DNA of 44,469 nucleotides from a virus. Position 1 is the first letter of the stretch, and every line of letters starts with the position of its first letter. Below the pieces are notes generated by a model. It saw nothing but the letters and a program-made list of their open reading frames with translations. It had not been told where the DNA came from and ran no database searches. The DNA is taken from the IMG/VR virus record IMGVR_UViG_3300017963_000104, positions 1-44,469 of that record. One strand, given 5' to 3'. Shown piece by piece: positions 15,194-22,595 of this stretch. A program made the position numbers and the translations under genes.

Positions 15194-15852
15194 TCTACGG
15201 CACACTTATTTGCCAAAACGCGATAAGTGAAATAAGGCGTTGCATAGAGTCTGTTAGGCCTGTAGTTGATGAGTATTATGTTATGGACGGTGGGTCAACA
15301 GATGGTACATGGGAAATGCTGAATGATTACAAGGATGTTTATGGCCTTACGCTTTTTCAGAGTAAATACGAAGATCAAGGAGCGCAGAGGAATAAGCTAA
15401 GATCAAAACTTCCTAAGAACATTTGGGTTGTTAATTTAGATCAAGACGAGGAGTTAAACATGGCCGCAAGAAAAGAACTTAGGCAGTTTCTTAATCGAGT
15501 TCAAGTAACGCAGCACGATTTGCCTCTGACTCTTGCAATCAAGAATATTAACTTGGTAAAGGACATGTTTCATTACGATGCTAGTTTAGTGAGCTACTTT
15601 GCCACGAAGATCTTTTATTATGACAAAAACTTACATTTTACACCTGGATATCATATGTCAATTCATTACTTTGACAACGAACAAAATATTAATTCTATTC
15701 CGTGCCCTGAGGATTTTGTTATTAAACATTACGCATGGTTGGATAAAAAGCGTAGAGAAACTGCGGGCAAGGATAATAAACGAGCATATGGAGGAGAAGA
15801 GGGGTTGGAAAGTTCGTGGGATATTAGAGAATTACCAGAGGAGTGGTACTAG
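15172..15852 (+). CDS. glycosyltransferase, family 2-like
   Basis: A 226-residue protein with a GT-A fold start (TLICQNAISEIRRCIESV), the donor-site strand YYVMDGGSTDGTW (residues ~36-48) and VNLDQDEEL (D-x-D metal site, ~89-97). It is shorter than many GT2 enzymes. The second start (15172, after AAAGAGGAAC) is preferred over 15157, which has no ribosome site. It is isolated between terminase and portal genes, 7 kb from the main glycan cassette. The acceptor is unknown; capsid, fibre or host DNA/lipid targets cannot be separated by sequence. Confidence 0.8.
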   Translation: MENRQTLIYGTLICQNAISEIRRCIESVRPVVDEYYVMDGGSTDGTWEMLNDYKDVYGLTLFQSKYEDQGAQRNKLRSKLPKNIWVVNLDQDEELNMAARKELRQFLNRVQVTQHDLPLTLAIKNINLVKDMFHYDASLVSYFATKIFYYDKNLHFTPGYHMSIHYFDNEQNINSIPCPEDFVIKHYAWLDKKRRETAGKDNKRAYGGEEGLESSWDIRELPEEWY

Positions 15853-16160
15853 TGATTAAACAAAGTATTAGGACAAGTCTAGCTTCTATAACCAAAGAGC
15901 AGTGGGAAACACATAACAATAACATGTTTATGCAACATCTCCTAAGAGCCGATCCTGACTTGTGGCTTATTAAAGAATACTTAGAACGTTATCACATAAA
16001 CGCAGCTTTGTTACCTCCGATTCTTGAAGCAATGGACGTAGTAAATAAAACAACAGGCTGGGGTAGAGTTGTCATAGAGATTAGAAACAATGTTGTCGTG
16101 CGCTGTCGAGGAGAAAATGATAGATTACTTGAATTGGAGTTAAAGAGGGAAGGTGAGTAG
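15852..16160 (+). CDS. hypothetical protein
   Basis: A 102-residue protein starting at GTG 15852, which shares a base with the upstream TAG stop. AGAGGAG lies nine bases before it, so this start is preferred over GTG 15843. The N-terminal half is helical with aromatic residues. The C-terminus (WGRVVIEIRNNVVV) is a beta hairpin with alternating charge. No family is recognised. It ends a block before a promoter and RNA switch. Confidence 0.6.
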   Translation: MIKQSIRTSLASITKEQWETHNNNMFMQHLLRADPDLWLIKEYLERYHINAALLPPILEAMDVVNKTTGWGRVVIEIRNNVVVRCRGENDRLLELELKREGE

Positions 16161-16177
16161 AGAGAAAGTGATTAAGA

Positions 16178-16188
16178 TGTGATATAAT
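16178..16188 (+). promoter_or_regulatory. extended -10 promoter
   Basis: TGTGATATAAT, identical to the element at 13337-13347, with perfect TATAAT and no good -35 box. Transcription from about 16195 would run straight into the interleaved repeats at 16204-16250. Confidence 0.6.
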
Positions 16189-16203
16189 CCAAACATTAAT
16201 TAA

Positions 16204-16258
16204 GTTCGCGAGCAGTGATCCGGGCATTTCCTCGCGAACGTGCCCGGATCTTTGTTGC
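16204..16258 (+). promoter_or_regulatory. attenuator-like element of two interleaved perfect inverted repeats
   Basis: GTTCGCGAG (16204-16212) pairs with CTCGCGAAC (16231-16239), 9 bp. GATCCGGGCA (16217-16226) pairs with TGCCCGGATC (16241-16250), 10 bp. The arms alternate, so both hairpins cannot form fully at once. Only one base separates the last two arms, so a full pseudoknot is strained. The second hairpin is followed by TTTGTTGCTT and would act as a terminator. The first would be its competitor. The next gene starts at 16274. Confidence 0.75.
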
Positions 16259-16273
16259 TTAGAAAGGTTATTT

Positions 16274-16885
16274 ATGTCTAAAAAGACAATAGAAATAGAA
16301 GAACCTAGTGTAGCTAGGTTAGTAGTAAGTGTAATAGGAACAGCTCCGTTCCTTAGCGATAGAATTGATCCTAGATTTTTAGAATCAGAGCACGCTAAAA
16401 GAGAATTATCCCCAGAAGAATTAGATGCTTTGTACGAGAGTAAAAAGTATTATGATGAAAAAATGCGTGCAGGAATTCCCGCCGCCGCCTTCAAGAAGGC
16501 CTTCGAGGAGGCAGCCAAGGGACAGGGTTGGTGGGTGGGGGGTAAGATTAATGGTAAAAGGCTCAAAGGCGCAGTTTCATTGACAGGAGTGGTAATCCCG
16601 CTTGAATCTATTTCCGACGAAAGGAAACTAGAAGAAGTGCGAAGGGAAGATATAGTTAATCAGGGCGGCAGGAAAAGTTCTAAGGTGCTCAGAAGGCGAG
16701 TAGCTTTTTATAACTGGCGTTGTAAGTTACCTTTGGACATCAACGTTAATCTAATGTCCGTTGACGATGTTGTGAAAGTTATTAATATGGCGGGAGTTGC
16801 TGTTGGTGTTGGGAACTGGAGACCGCAGTGTAGTGGTACTTTTGGAACTTTTAGAGTCGAGGAGGTTAAAGATGCAAAAGATTAA
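16274..16885 (+). CDS. conserved phage hypothetical protein with GxGxWRP...GxFGxF C-terminus
   Basis: A 203-residue protein. Beta strands and helices alternate, and a helix region near residue 75 (AAAFKKAFEEAAKG) is followed by glycine-rich WWVGGK. The C-terminal motif GVGNWRPQCSGTFGTFRV resembles a motif I recognise from uncharacterised phage proteins that commonly end in G(I/V)G-x-WRP...G-x-(F/Y)G-x-F. The biochemical role is unknown. It overlaps the next gene by 14 bp, and together they form a two-gene unit behind its own promoter and switch. A run of GC-rich codons near 16480-16545 differs from the flanking AT-rich use. Confidence 0.7.
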   Translation: MSKKTIEIEEPSVARLVVSVIGTAPFLSDRIDPRFLESEHAKRELSPEELDALYESKKYYDEKMRAGIPAAAFKKAFEEAAKGQGWWVGGKINGKRLKGAVSLTGVVIPLESISDERKLEEVRREDIVNQGGRKSSKVLRRRVAFYNWRCKLPLDINVNLMSVDDVVKVINMAGVAVGVGNWRPQCSGTFGTFRVEEVKDAKD

Positions 16886-17354
16886 AGAAATAATATACAA
16901 AGCTAGAGAAGGTGCCCCGTTTGGGGACGAAAAGGCGAAAGAGCTTGCACTTTACATGGAGGAAAACGAACTTGAAAGTCCTGATGAGGTTTTAGACGAC
17001 GCGTTAAAGAATGAGAAATCCCCTTTTAGAGAGTTTATAGAGTGGGATAAGGAAAAGGCGTTTATAAAATACGCGAAGGAAAGTGTTAAACATGTGGTGG
17101 CAAGTATATCCGTCGAGATAAAGTTTGTTGGGGGTGAAACCGTGCGCTTTAAACGTGCCTATAACATTGTTCGTATTGGAGGTGCAAATTTTTATGCCCC
17201 TACTGAGGATGCGCTGACCAGCGAAGAATCCCGTAAGCAGATTTTAAATCGCGCGTATGGTAATTTAAAGGGTTGGCAGGAAACATACGGTAACTATTTG
17301 GAGTTTGCTAAAATAGTATCAGCTATAGACGAGGTCGATCCGTCTGAGTTTTAA
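16872..17354 (+). CDS. conserved phage hypothetical protein, partner of the upstream gene
   Basis: A 160-residue protein. GAGGTTAAAG precedes ATG 16872, so the earlier in-frame start at 16797 is not used. A motif of the type SPFREFIEWDKEKAFIKYAK is followed by short beta strands with Arg and a C-terminal helix (RKQILNRAYGNLKGWQ...YLEFAKIVSAID). That order resembles an uncharacterised phage family (W-x-D-x-x-KA near the start, AID near the end). It ends 6 bp before the pentamer array, which may be its target or its regulatory element. Confidence 0.65.
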   Translation: MQKIKEIIYKAREGAPFGDEKAKELALYMEENELESPDEVLDDALKNEKSPFREFIEWDKEKAFIKYAKESVKHVVASISVEIKFVGGETVRFKRAYNIVRIGGANFYAPTEDALTSEESRKQILNRAYGNLKGWQETYGNYLEFAKIVSAIDEVDPSEF

Positions 17355-17360
17355 ATCTAC

Positions 17361-17430
17361 GACGCAACGCACCGCGCCGCTGCGCAACGCTACGCGCCGC
17401 AGCGCTACGCCTCGCAACGCAACGCCACGC
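17361..17430. repeat. array of 14 NNCGC pentamers
   Basis: Seventy bases read as 14 uninterrupted five-base units, each ending in CGC, with the first two bases variable: GA, AA, AC, GC, TG, AA, TA, GC, AG, TA, CT, AA, AA, CA. A degenerate unit (ACCGA) follows. It is very GC-rich within AT-rich flanks, is not a whole number of codons, and lies between a stop codon and the next promoter. The function is unknown. Confidence 0.9.
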
Positions 17431-17446
17431 ACCGATAAACTTAAAG

Positions 17447-17476
17447 TTGACGAATAGGCATATATTGTGTTAAAAA
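17447..17476 (+). promoter_or_regulatory. possible promoter before the portal gene
   Basis: TTGACG (17447-17452), then TAAAAA at 18 bp (17471-17476) or TTAAAA at 17 bp. The -10 match is poor. Its place between the pentamer array and a terminator-like hairpin matches the promoter-hairpin-gene pattern seen elsewhere in this genome. Confidence 0.35.
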
Positions 17477-17509
17477 TGGGGCAACAAAGTTCGTTACCGG
17501 TAGAACTGG

Positions 17510-17564
17510 GGCGGACATCATAGATTACAAGATTTGTAGTTTGTGGTGTCCGCCTTCTTGTTTT
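17510..17564 (+). terminator. terminator-like hairpin in the portal leader
   Basis: GGCGGACA (17510-17517) pairs perfectly with TGTCCGCC (17547-17554), followed by TTCTTGTTTT. ACAA/TTGT can pair inside the loop. The portal ATG follows 15 bp after the T-rich tail, so this is more likely a conditional terminator of the portal operon than a simple end. Confidence 0.65.
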
Positions 17565-17578
17565 AAAGAAAGGAAATT

Positions 17579-19561
17579 ATGCCAGAAGCTATAGAAGCCA
17601 AAGGTACAAAAAAAGAAAGAGAACAATTCTATATTCTGAACCAACACTTTAAAATGGCACTAGAAGACTTAGAGAATAGATATTCAGGTTGGGATACAAA
17701 ACTAGAATTGTTTTATTCGTACATAGATGAATCTGGTTGGCCGTATTCAGCGGAGATATTCGTGCCACAGACATTCACCGCTTTATTTGAGAAAATGGCA
17801 CGCCTTAATGGAGGCAAGCCAAGAGGAAGGCTTATACCAAGAGAGGGAGGAGATATTATTAGAGCCAAGATTAACAACGAATTGCTAAACTACCAATGGG
17901 ATGACGCGGCAAGAGTTGATAAAGAGCCAATGGTTGCCAAATGGGCAAGAATGGATCTTAACGCGAGAATATATGGTGCGGCTTTTGGGCTTGTTAAGTG
18001 GAGGTATGAAGTGGATTCAGACGGGGAGGTAGTGTTTGACGGGCCTGTATTAAAAGTACTCAACAACAAGGACTGTCTGCCTAATCCAGCATATTCAACA
18101 GTAAAAAACTGGTTTCAATATAGGGATTATATAACACTGTATGAGCTTGATAATGTAAACGATACCTGTGGAGAAAAGCCCCGTTACAAGAATTTAAAGA
18201 TACTAAGAGAGTCAATTATTAACAAGTCTACAAAGGGCGGGGATACTAGGCAGCTAAATTATACGCCTAAAGGAAGGGAGTTGTTGGGACTGTCAGATTA
18301 CTTGGGTATGGACGAGGACCCAGACTTTAGAATCGTTGAAATCGTCACCGAATATAGGGACGATAGAATAATTTCCTTTGCACCTAAGCACGGAGTAATT
18401 ATTCGAGACGAGCCAAATCCTTATGCACACAAGCAAATTCCAATTGTCTGTCTAAAGTACATTCCTGTTGACGACGACATTTACGGTCTTTCAGAGATCG
18501 AACCGATTGAGAAAGTACAAAAGGCAATGAACGCACTAACCAGCCAGTTTATTGACGCAATCAACATGGATTTATACAGGATTATGCAAGTTAATCCTTC
18601 GGCAGTTCAGATGCACACACTCGAGTGGGGACCAGGCAAAAAGTGGCTTATGAATGAGCCGGGCAAGTCGGTTGTTCCTCTTGAACACTCAATGACGGCA
18701 ACAAATCAATTTGTTAATGTATACTCGGTATTAACACAAATGTTTAAAGAGGCAATGGGGGAGCTGTCAGCAGCCATGTCAACACTTAAACCATTTGGTA
18801 AAGAAAAGACTGCAACAGAAGTAGAGGCTTTAACAACCACAAGGTCTGTGAGAGATAACTTTAATCAGATATTCTTGGCAGAGACAATCAAGGAACAAAT
18901 GCTTTATTGGTTGCAAATGAACCAGCAGTTTATATTCTCCGATCCAGAGAAGCAGTATTTAGCACTTAGGGTAGTTGGCAGAGAGGCTATGAAGGATTTT
19001 GAGAGGCTGGGGCTTGACGGAATGACTCCCGATACAAGTGATTTTGAAATGTACAGCGCAGAGCAGGCAATATTGCAAGGAGGGGAAGGAGAGCTTCCAA
19101 TGGTTCCTCAATATCCTGTTACGGTAGAGGGAGAAACAATTCCAAAGTTTAAGTTGGAGGAAACAGGGGAAATGGGCACGCTGTACGTTGTAGCAGACGA
19201 TTTGTCAGGAAGCTATGATTACATTGCAGACGTAGAGCCTATGCAAGCGGATTCAACAGAAAAGGAGATTCAGGCAGCAAGGGACGCTATAGGAATGTTA
19301 GCTAATCCTACCATTCTACAGCTATTGCAAATGGAAGGGAGAAGACCTAAGGTATCTGAGATGATTATAGATTTATTTGAGAAGACAGGCATTAAAGGTG
19401 CGGAGAAATACTTTGATGTTATGGAATCTCAGGAGGTAATGTATGGCCAACAAGGGCAGGCAGGAACTAACCAAGGAGGAGCAGGACTTGGTGCACAAGG
19501 GGGAGGAGTTGTACCTCCTCAAGCAGCACCCGGGATGGAAGGTTTTGGAGGAATGGCTTAA
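17579..19561 (+). CDS. portal protein
   Basis: A 660-residue protein. A helical N-terminus with an aromatic stretch (YSGWDTKLELFYSYID) leads into a core with repeated beta strands, a VYGAAF-like segment (IYGAAFGLVKWRYEV), NPAYSTVKNW, and a long central helix region (GELSAAMSTL...KTATEVEA) typical of portal stem and wing helices in short-tailed phages. The C-terminus is Gly/Gln/Pro-rich and flexible. It sits between terminase and scaffold/capsid genes, the standard place. AAAGAAAGG lies before the ATG. The last 119 bp overlap the next gene in another frame. Confidence 0.85.
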   Translation: MPEAIEAKGTKKEREQFYILNQHFKMALEDLENRYSGWDTKLELFYSYIDESGWPYSAEIFVPQTFTALFEKMARLNGGKPRGRLIPREGGDIIRAKINNELLNYQWDDAARVDKEPMVAKWARMDLNARIYGAAFGLVKWRYEVDSDGEVVFDGPVLKVLNNKDCLPNPAYSTVKNWFQYRDYITLYELDNVNDTCGEKPRYKNLKILRESIINKSTKGGDTRQLNYTPKGRELLGLSDYLGMDEDPDFRIVEIVTEYRDDRIISFAPKHGVIIRDEPNPYAHKQIPIVCLKYIPVDDDIYGLSEIEPIEKVQKAMNALTSQFIDAINMDLYRIMQVNPSAVQMHTLEWGPGKKWLMNEPGKSVVPLEHSMTATNQFVNVYSVLTQMFKEAMGELSAAMSTLKPFGKEKTATEVEALTTTRSVRDNFNQIFLAETIKEQMLYWLQMNQQFIFSDPEKQYLALRVVGREAMKDFERLGLDGMTPDTSDFEMYSAEQAILQGGEGELPMVPQYPVTVEGETIPKFKLEETGEMGTLYVVADDLSGSYDYIADVEPMQADSTEKEIQAARDAIGMLANPTILQLLQMEGRRPKVSEMIIDLFEKTGIKGAEKYFDVMESQEVMYGQQGQAGTNQGGAGLGAQGGGVVPPQAAPGMEGFGGMA

Positions 19562-19793
19562 TAAAAGGCTACACCATTCTTGGGTAGATCCAAGAGGATT
19601 AGATCAAGAAGAATGGGAGTGGGCAGAGCTTAACGCGTTTCATAGCGCAGATGTAGCTAGGCAATTATTGGAGGATGTTGATATGTTGATTGCACAGGCC
19701 GAATATTTAAGAAAGAAGGAAAGAGGAGAGGTAGAAGTAGATAAGTTCAAGGCTTTGTGGGAAAAGCTGAAAGGAGACAAAAATGAAGGTTGA
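19443..19793 (+). CDS. hypothetical virion-region protein overlapping the portal end
   Basis: A 116-residue protein. It begins inside the Gly/Gln-rich portal C-terminus (119 bp overlap, different frame), with AGGAGG (19431-19436) six bases before its ATG. It is helical, rich in Glu, Lys and Trp (WEWAELNAFHSADVARQLLEDV), with no hydrophobic helix. Phages often carry a small helical protein at this place, perhaps a portal-associated or head-assembly factor. The following gene overlaps its end by 11 bp. The overlap is large for a phage but both frames look coding. Confidence 0.7.
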   Translation: MANKGRQELTKEEQDLVHKGEELYLLKQHPGWKVLEEWLNKRLHHSWVDPRGLDQEEWEWAELNAFHSADVARQLLEDVDMLIAQAEYLRKKERGEVEVDKFKALWEKLKGDKNEG

Positions 19794-20061
19794 AGATGTG
19801 GTTTCTTATGTAGTAGAAAACTACGATAATAACGCCAAGATGGCAGATAAACTAAATATTGGTTATCCAGAATATGGGGTATTTAAAGAAGCTATGGCGG
19901 CACATGCACATTACTTTTTAGGCTCAAGGCCTCTTAGTATGAACATATTGCCACAATACAAGGTAGTATGGGAGACTATGAAGAAGGCAAAAGAAGAAAG
20001 TTTGGTTGTTAAGCCGGTTGAGGAGAAACCAAAAAAAAGACGTAGGAGAGCAAAGAAATAA
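19783..20061 (+). CDS. small basic-tailed hypothetical protein
   Basis: A 92-residue protein. A helical body (DVVSYVVENYDNNAKMADKL) is followed by a strongly basic C-terminal tail (KKRRRRAKK). GGAGAC precedes the ATG. The stop shares a base with the next start. The basic tail suggests nucleic-acid contact. No family is recognised. Confidence 0.6.
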   Translation: MKVEDVVSYVVENYDNNAKMADKLNIGYPEYGVFKEAMAAHAHYFLGSRPLSMNILPQYKVVWETMKKAKEESLVVKPVEEKPKKRRRRAKK

Positions 20062-20195
20062 TGCCGTTCAAGAGCGAGAAACAAAGAAGATATCTTTGGG
20101 CAAAACACCCGGAGATAGCAGAACGCTGGACAAAGAAATATGGAAGTAAGATCAGAAAAGGCAAACGAAAAAAGTCTAAACGATCTTCCAAGTAG
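20061..20195 (+). CDS. small conserved phage protein, MPFKSExQRRYLW type
   Basis: A 44-residue protein beginning MPFKSEKQRRYLWAKHPE and ending in a Lys/Arg-rich tail. This N-terminal signature is common among small phage proteins near head genes. The function is unknown. It starts at the base shared with the upstream stop (TAATG). The next gene begins inside it in another frame. The high positive charge suggests DNA or RNA binding. Confidence 0.7.
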   Translation: MPFKSEKQRRYLWAKHPEIAERWTKKYGSKIRKGKRKKSKRSSK

Positions 20196-20385
20196 TCAGG
20201 ACGATTATTGGGAGCATTCAGAGGTTTATCTAAGAGAAATGAAAGAACCAGATAAACACGAGCATGTGTTCAAATACTTGAACTCTAGGGAGATAATATG
20301 TAAATGTGGCATGGGGTTGTTTATAGGAGAAGGAGATGAGCTAAGAGGCGGGCACTTGTACCACAACAACAAGCTTGTTCTCTGA
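20140..20385 (+). CDS. small Cys-containing hypothetical protein
   Basis: An 81-residue protein starting within the preceding gene. The C-terminal half holds CKCGMGLFIGEGDELRGGH, resembling small phage proteins near the portal and scaffold with a CxCG...GxGDE...GH pattern. It may bind one metal ion with a histidine. The ribosome site is weak, so the start is uncertain. The frame is clearly coding toward its end. Confidence 0.6.
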   Translation: MEVRSEKANEKSLNDLPSSQDDYWEHSEVYLREMKEPDKHEHVFKYLNSREIICKCGMGLFIGEGDELRGGHLYHNNKLVL

Positions 20386-20421
20386 TAGCTGGGAAATCTC
20401 AGCTATTAGCTAATAAGCTAA
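20385..20421 (+). promoter_or_regulatory. tandem hairpins before the scaffold gene
   Basis: ATAGCTG (20385-20391) pairs with CAGCTAT (20400-20406), directly followed by TTAGCT (20406-20411) pairing with AGCTAA (20416-20421). The T at 20406 belongs to both, so full formation competes. There is no T-run, so it is probably an RNA-processing or stability element. Confidence 0.45.
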
Positions 20422-20464
20422 AGTTTCGCCAACTACACCGGGCTGTATAAAGGGGGTGAATTTT

Positions 20465-21202
20465 ATGAATGAAAACGAAACGGCCGAACAACAAGAGGCA
20501 GAGGACACTGCCGAGCAGGATTCGCCGACTGCTGAACAAAATACACTTGATGACCAAGAGGATGATTCAGGAGAGAACCTAGACGAAACACCAGACTCAG
20601 ACGAAGTTGAGGATGCACAAGCAGCTTCTCAGGATAGAAACTGGAAAGAGGTTAGGGAACAGTTGCAAAAGCTAAAGCAGGAAAACGAAAGGCTAAAGGG
20701 TGAGGAGCCTACTCCTCGCAGGGCAGTAAGAACACAACTTGATAATCTTTACCTTACTCCCGATGAAAATGTAGCTTTGAGTAAAGACGAGCTAAAAGCC
20801 GAGCTAAAGTACCCGGATCTTGAAAGTAGAAATCCCTTTTCCGCCGCTGTGTATGGTGAGTACCGCATGGCTTTGGATGAATACAATCTGAAAAAGTCAT
20901 TAGGACAACCAACTAGATTGCCTTCTGCTTACGAGATCGCTACTCGTGTAAAGCAGGACATAGACACTGTTTATGGAAAGGCAGATAAATCAGTTGCGGA
21001 TAAAGTTAAGAGAGCAGAAGCTGAAGGTGCCAAGAAAGCCAAGAAAGCCAAAGAAGGCCGAGAGGCTACCGTTGAGGCCGAGGGAAGAAGCTCTAGAGCA
21101 AGAGCCGCCAGAACATCTGCGGAACTAGAGAAACTTCAGGACGACTCAAGACATGGAAACCTCGACGCTGTGGCAGAAAGGATTTCTCGTAGCAAACTTT
21201 AG
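20465..21202 (+). CDS. scaffolding protein
   Basis: A 245-residue protein. It has a very acidic, disordered N-terminus (about residues 1-60, rich in Glu, Asp and Gln), then a coiled coil (VREQLQKLKQENERLKG), then a Lys/Ala/Glu-rich helical C-terminus, with a basic end of the type that binds capsid protein. This composition is typical of phage scaffolds. It lies directly before the major capsid gene, the usual order. AAAGGGGGTG gives a good site for ATG 20465; a GTG at 20456 is less likely. Confidence 0.8.
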   Translation: MNENETAEQQEAEDTAEQDSPTAEQNTLDDQEDDSGENLDETPDSDEVEDAQAASQDRNWKEVREQLQKLKQENERLKGEEPTPRRAVRTQLDNLYLTPDENVALSKDELKAELKYPDLESRNPFSAAVYGEYRMALDEYNLKKSLGQPTRLPSAYEIATRVKQDIDTVYGKADKSVADKVKRAEAEGAKKAKKAKEGREATVEAEGRSSRARAARTSAELEKLQDDSRHGNLDAVAERISRSKL

Positions 21203-21228
21203 TTTAAGTAGGAGGTGACAAGAGAAAA

Positions 21229-22149
21229 ATGGCAGAATTTGGATTGATTACATATGACGATGCAGTAAGACGTGAGGATTTATTGGATATCATTAGCGAT
21301 GTTTCGCCCGATGATAATCCTTTGTCCACTATGCTTGCAACTACAACTGCAAAAGGAACCTACCACGAGTGGGCAGAAGACTACATTGATCGTCCTTCTA
21401 GCGTTGCTTCTTCTTATGAAGGTCAAGCAACTTCCTACTCAGATCTGACACAACCTAGTAGGAGAGGTAACTTTACACATATTATCTCTCAGAGCTACAG
21501 AGTATCAGGAACTGAAAGAGCAGTCTCTGTTGCAGGAATGTCCGATCCTTTTGCATATCAAAAAGCAAAAGCACTTAGACAATGGAAGAACAATCTTGAA
21601 TACGCACTCTTAAGAAGTACAGCCGCTTCTGGCTCCTCTGGTGTTGCTAGAACTATGATTGGTATCTCCGCTGTGGTTACGAGCCACTATACCAACAGAA
21701 ACTCTGGTACATCATTAACAGAAGACATGCTTCTTGACGGTATCCAGGATGTTTGGACAGATGTTGGTGGCGATTCAGTCTGTGACTTAATATTAACAAC
21801 AATGCCTTTGAAGAGAAGAATTTCTTCATTCACTGCAGGTTCAACCAAATACATTGACGCATCTGACAAGAGACTTGTTAGACCAGTCGAGGTATACGAA
21901 TCTGATGCAGGTCTTGTTAGGATTATGGCTCACAAAGACGCTAGAAACGCTGCAGCAACTCCAGGACCTGAGCTTTTGGGTCTTAGAGAAGATAAGTGGA
22001 GAGTCGCTTACTTGCGAAGACCGACTTCCGAAGATCGACCTAAAGACGGTGACTACACCGCTGGGGAGATAATCGGAGAAATGACGCTTGAATATTTAGC
22101 ACAGAGAGCGAACTTCAGGCAGACCGGATTTGTCTTAACAGGTATATAA
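21229..22149 (+). CDS. major capsid protein, SU10-like family
   Basis: A 306-residue HK97-fold capsid protein. It matches the SU10-type family (often annotated DUF5309) by the order of its motifs: NPLSTMLATT, GTYHEWAEDYI, YEGQATSY, RRGNFTHIISQSYRVSGTE, then an AMxKxLRxxKxxLEYALL-like helix (KALRQWKNNLEYALL). The C-terminus has EMTLEYLAQRANF. It forms the icosahedral shell together with the upstream scaffold. AGGAGGTGAC lies before the ATG. No separate protease is visible. Confidence 0.85.
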   Translation: MAEFGLITYDDAVRREDLLDIISDVSPDDNPLSTMLATTTAKGTYHEWAEDYIDRPSSVASSYEGQATSYSDLTQPSRRGNFTHIISQSYRVSGTERAVSVAGMSDPFAYQKAKALRQWKNNLEYALLRSTAASGSSGVARTMIGISAVVTSHYTNRNSGTSLTEDMLLDGIQDVWTDVGGDSVCDLILTTMPLKRRISSFTAGSTKYIDASDKRLVRPVEVYESDAGLVRIMAHKDARNAAATPGPELLGLREDKWRVAYLRRPTSEDRPKDGDYTAGEIIGEMTLEYLAQRANFRQTGFVLTGI

Positions 22150-22158
22150 GGTTATAAT
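22130..22158 (+). promoter_or_regulatory. promoter for the glycan cassette
   Basis: TTGTCT (22130-22135), 17 bp spacer, TATAAT (22153-22158). The -35 box lies inside the end of the capsid gene. The leader then holds GGCAA/TTGCC and CCTCG/CGAGG stems, the second including the ribosome site GAGGTG of the next gene. Confidence 0.65.
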
Positions 22159-22223
22159 CGGAGTTAGGCAAGCTCTGTTACTCAATTGCCCCTGCCTCGT
22201 GGAAGGCGAGGTGAAAGGTATGT

Positions 22224-22595
22224 ATGTTAGTTGAAGATAAGCTGACAGGCAGATTAATAAGAGATAAACACCAAGCATTTATAGATAAGGTTATAAAGTT
22301 GAAGAATACAAAAGGTGTTTGGGCGGCCATAGATTTAATGATTAAGGAATGGGAAGAATCTAATCCGCAAGAGTTTAGGTCTTACGTAGTGTCGGTTGAG
22401 GATAAAAAGGAAACTAGAGAAACCAGGTATGGTTCCAATAAGCAAAAAACTATTAGACAGACAGTTGATTTTCCCCAGGAGATTCAAAATAGAATAAGAG
22501 CAATTTACAAAGCAGACGAACTTCCTTTTGATAAGAAGTTTTTTAAAATGTTTTGGGAAAGGTATCCGCAGTATAGGGTTGCGGAAAAATATTAA
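22224..22595 (+). CDS. hypothetical protein at the head of the glycan cassette
   Basis: A 123-residue protein with a helical N-terminus (KLTGRLIRDKHQAFIDKVIK) and a basic-aromatic C-terminus. No motif is recognised. It shares a single base with the next gene (TAATG), suggesting coupled translation with the large glycosyltransferase. Its leader may be folded around its ribosome site. A capsid or regulatory role is equally possible. Confidence 0.6.
   Translation: MLVEDKLTGRLIRDKHQAFIDKVIKLKNTKGVWAAIDLMIKEWEESNPQEFRSYVVSVEDKKETRETRYGSNKQKTIRQTVDFPQEIQNRIRAIYKADELPFDKKFFKMFWERYPQYRVAEKY

Noticed and set aside
16204-16250. Full H-type pseudoknot with both stems complete
   Set aside because: Only one base joins the last two arms across a 9-bp stem, which is sterically unlikely. 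Alternative hairpins are the better reading.
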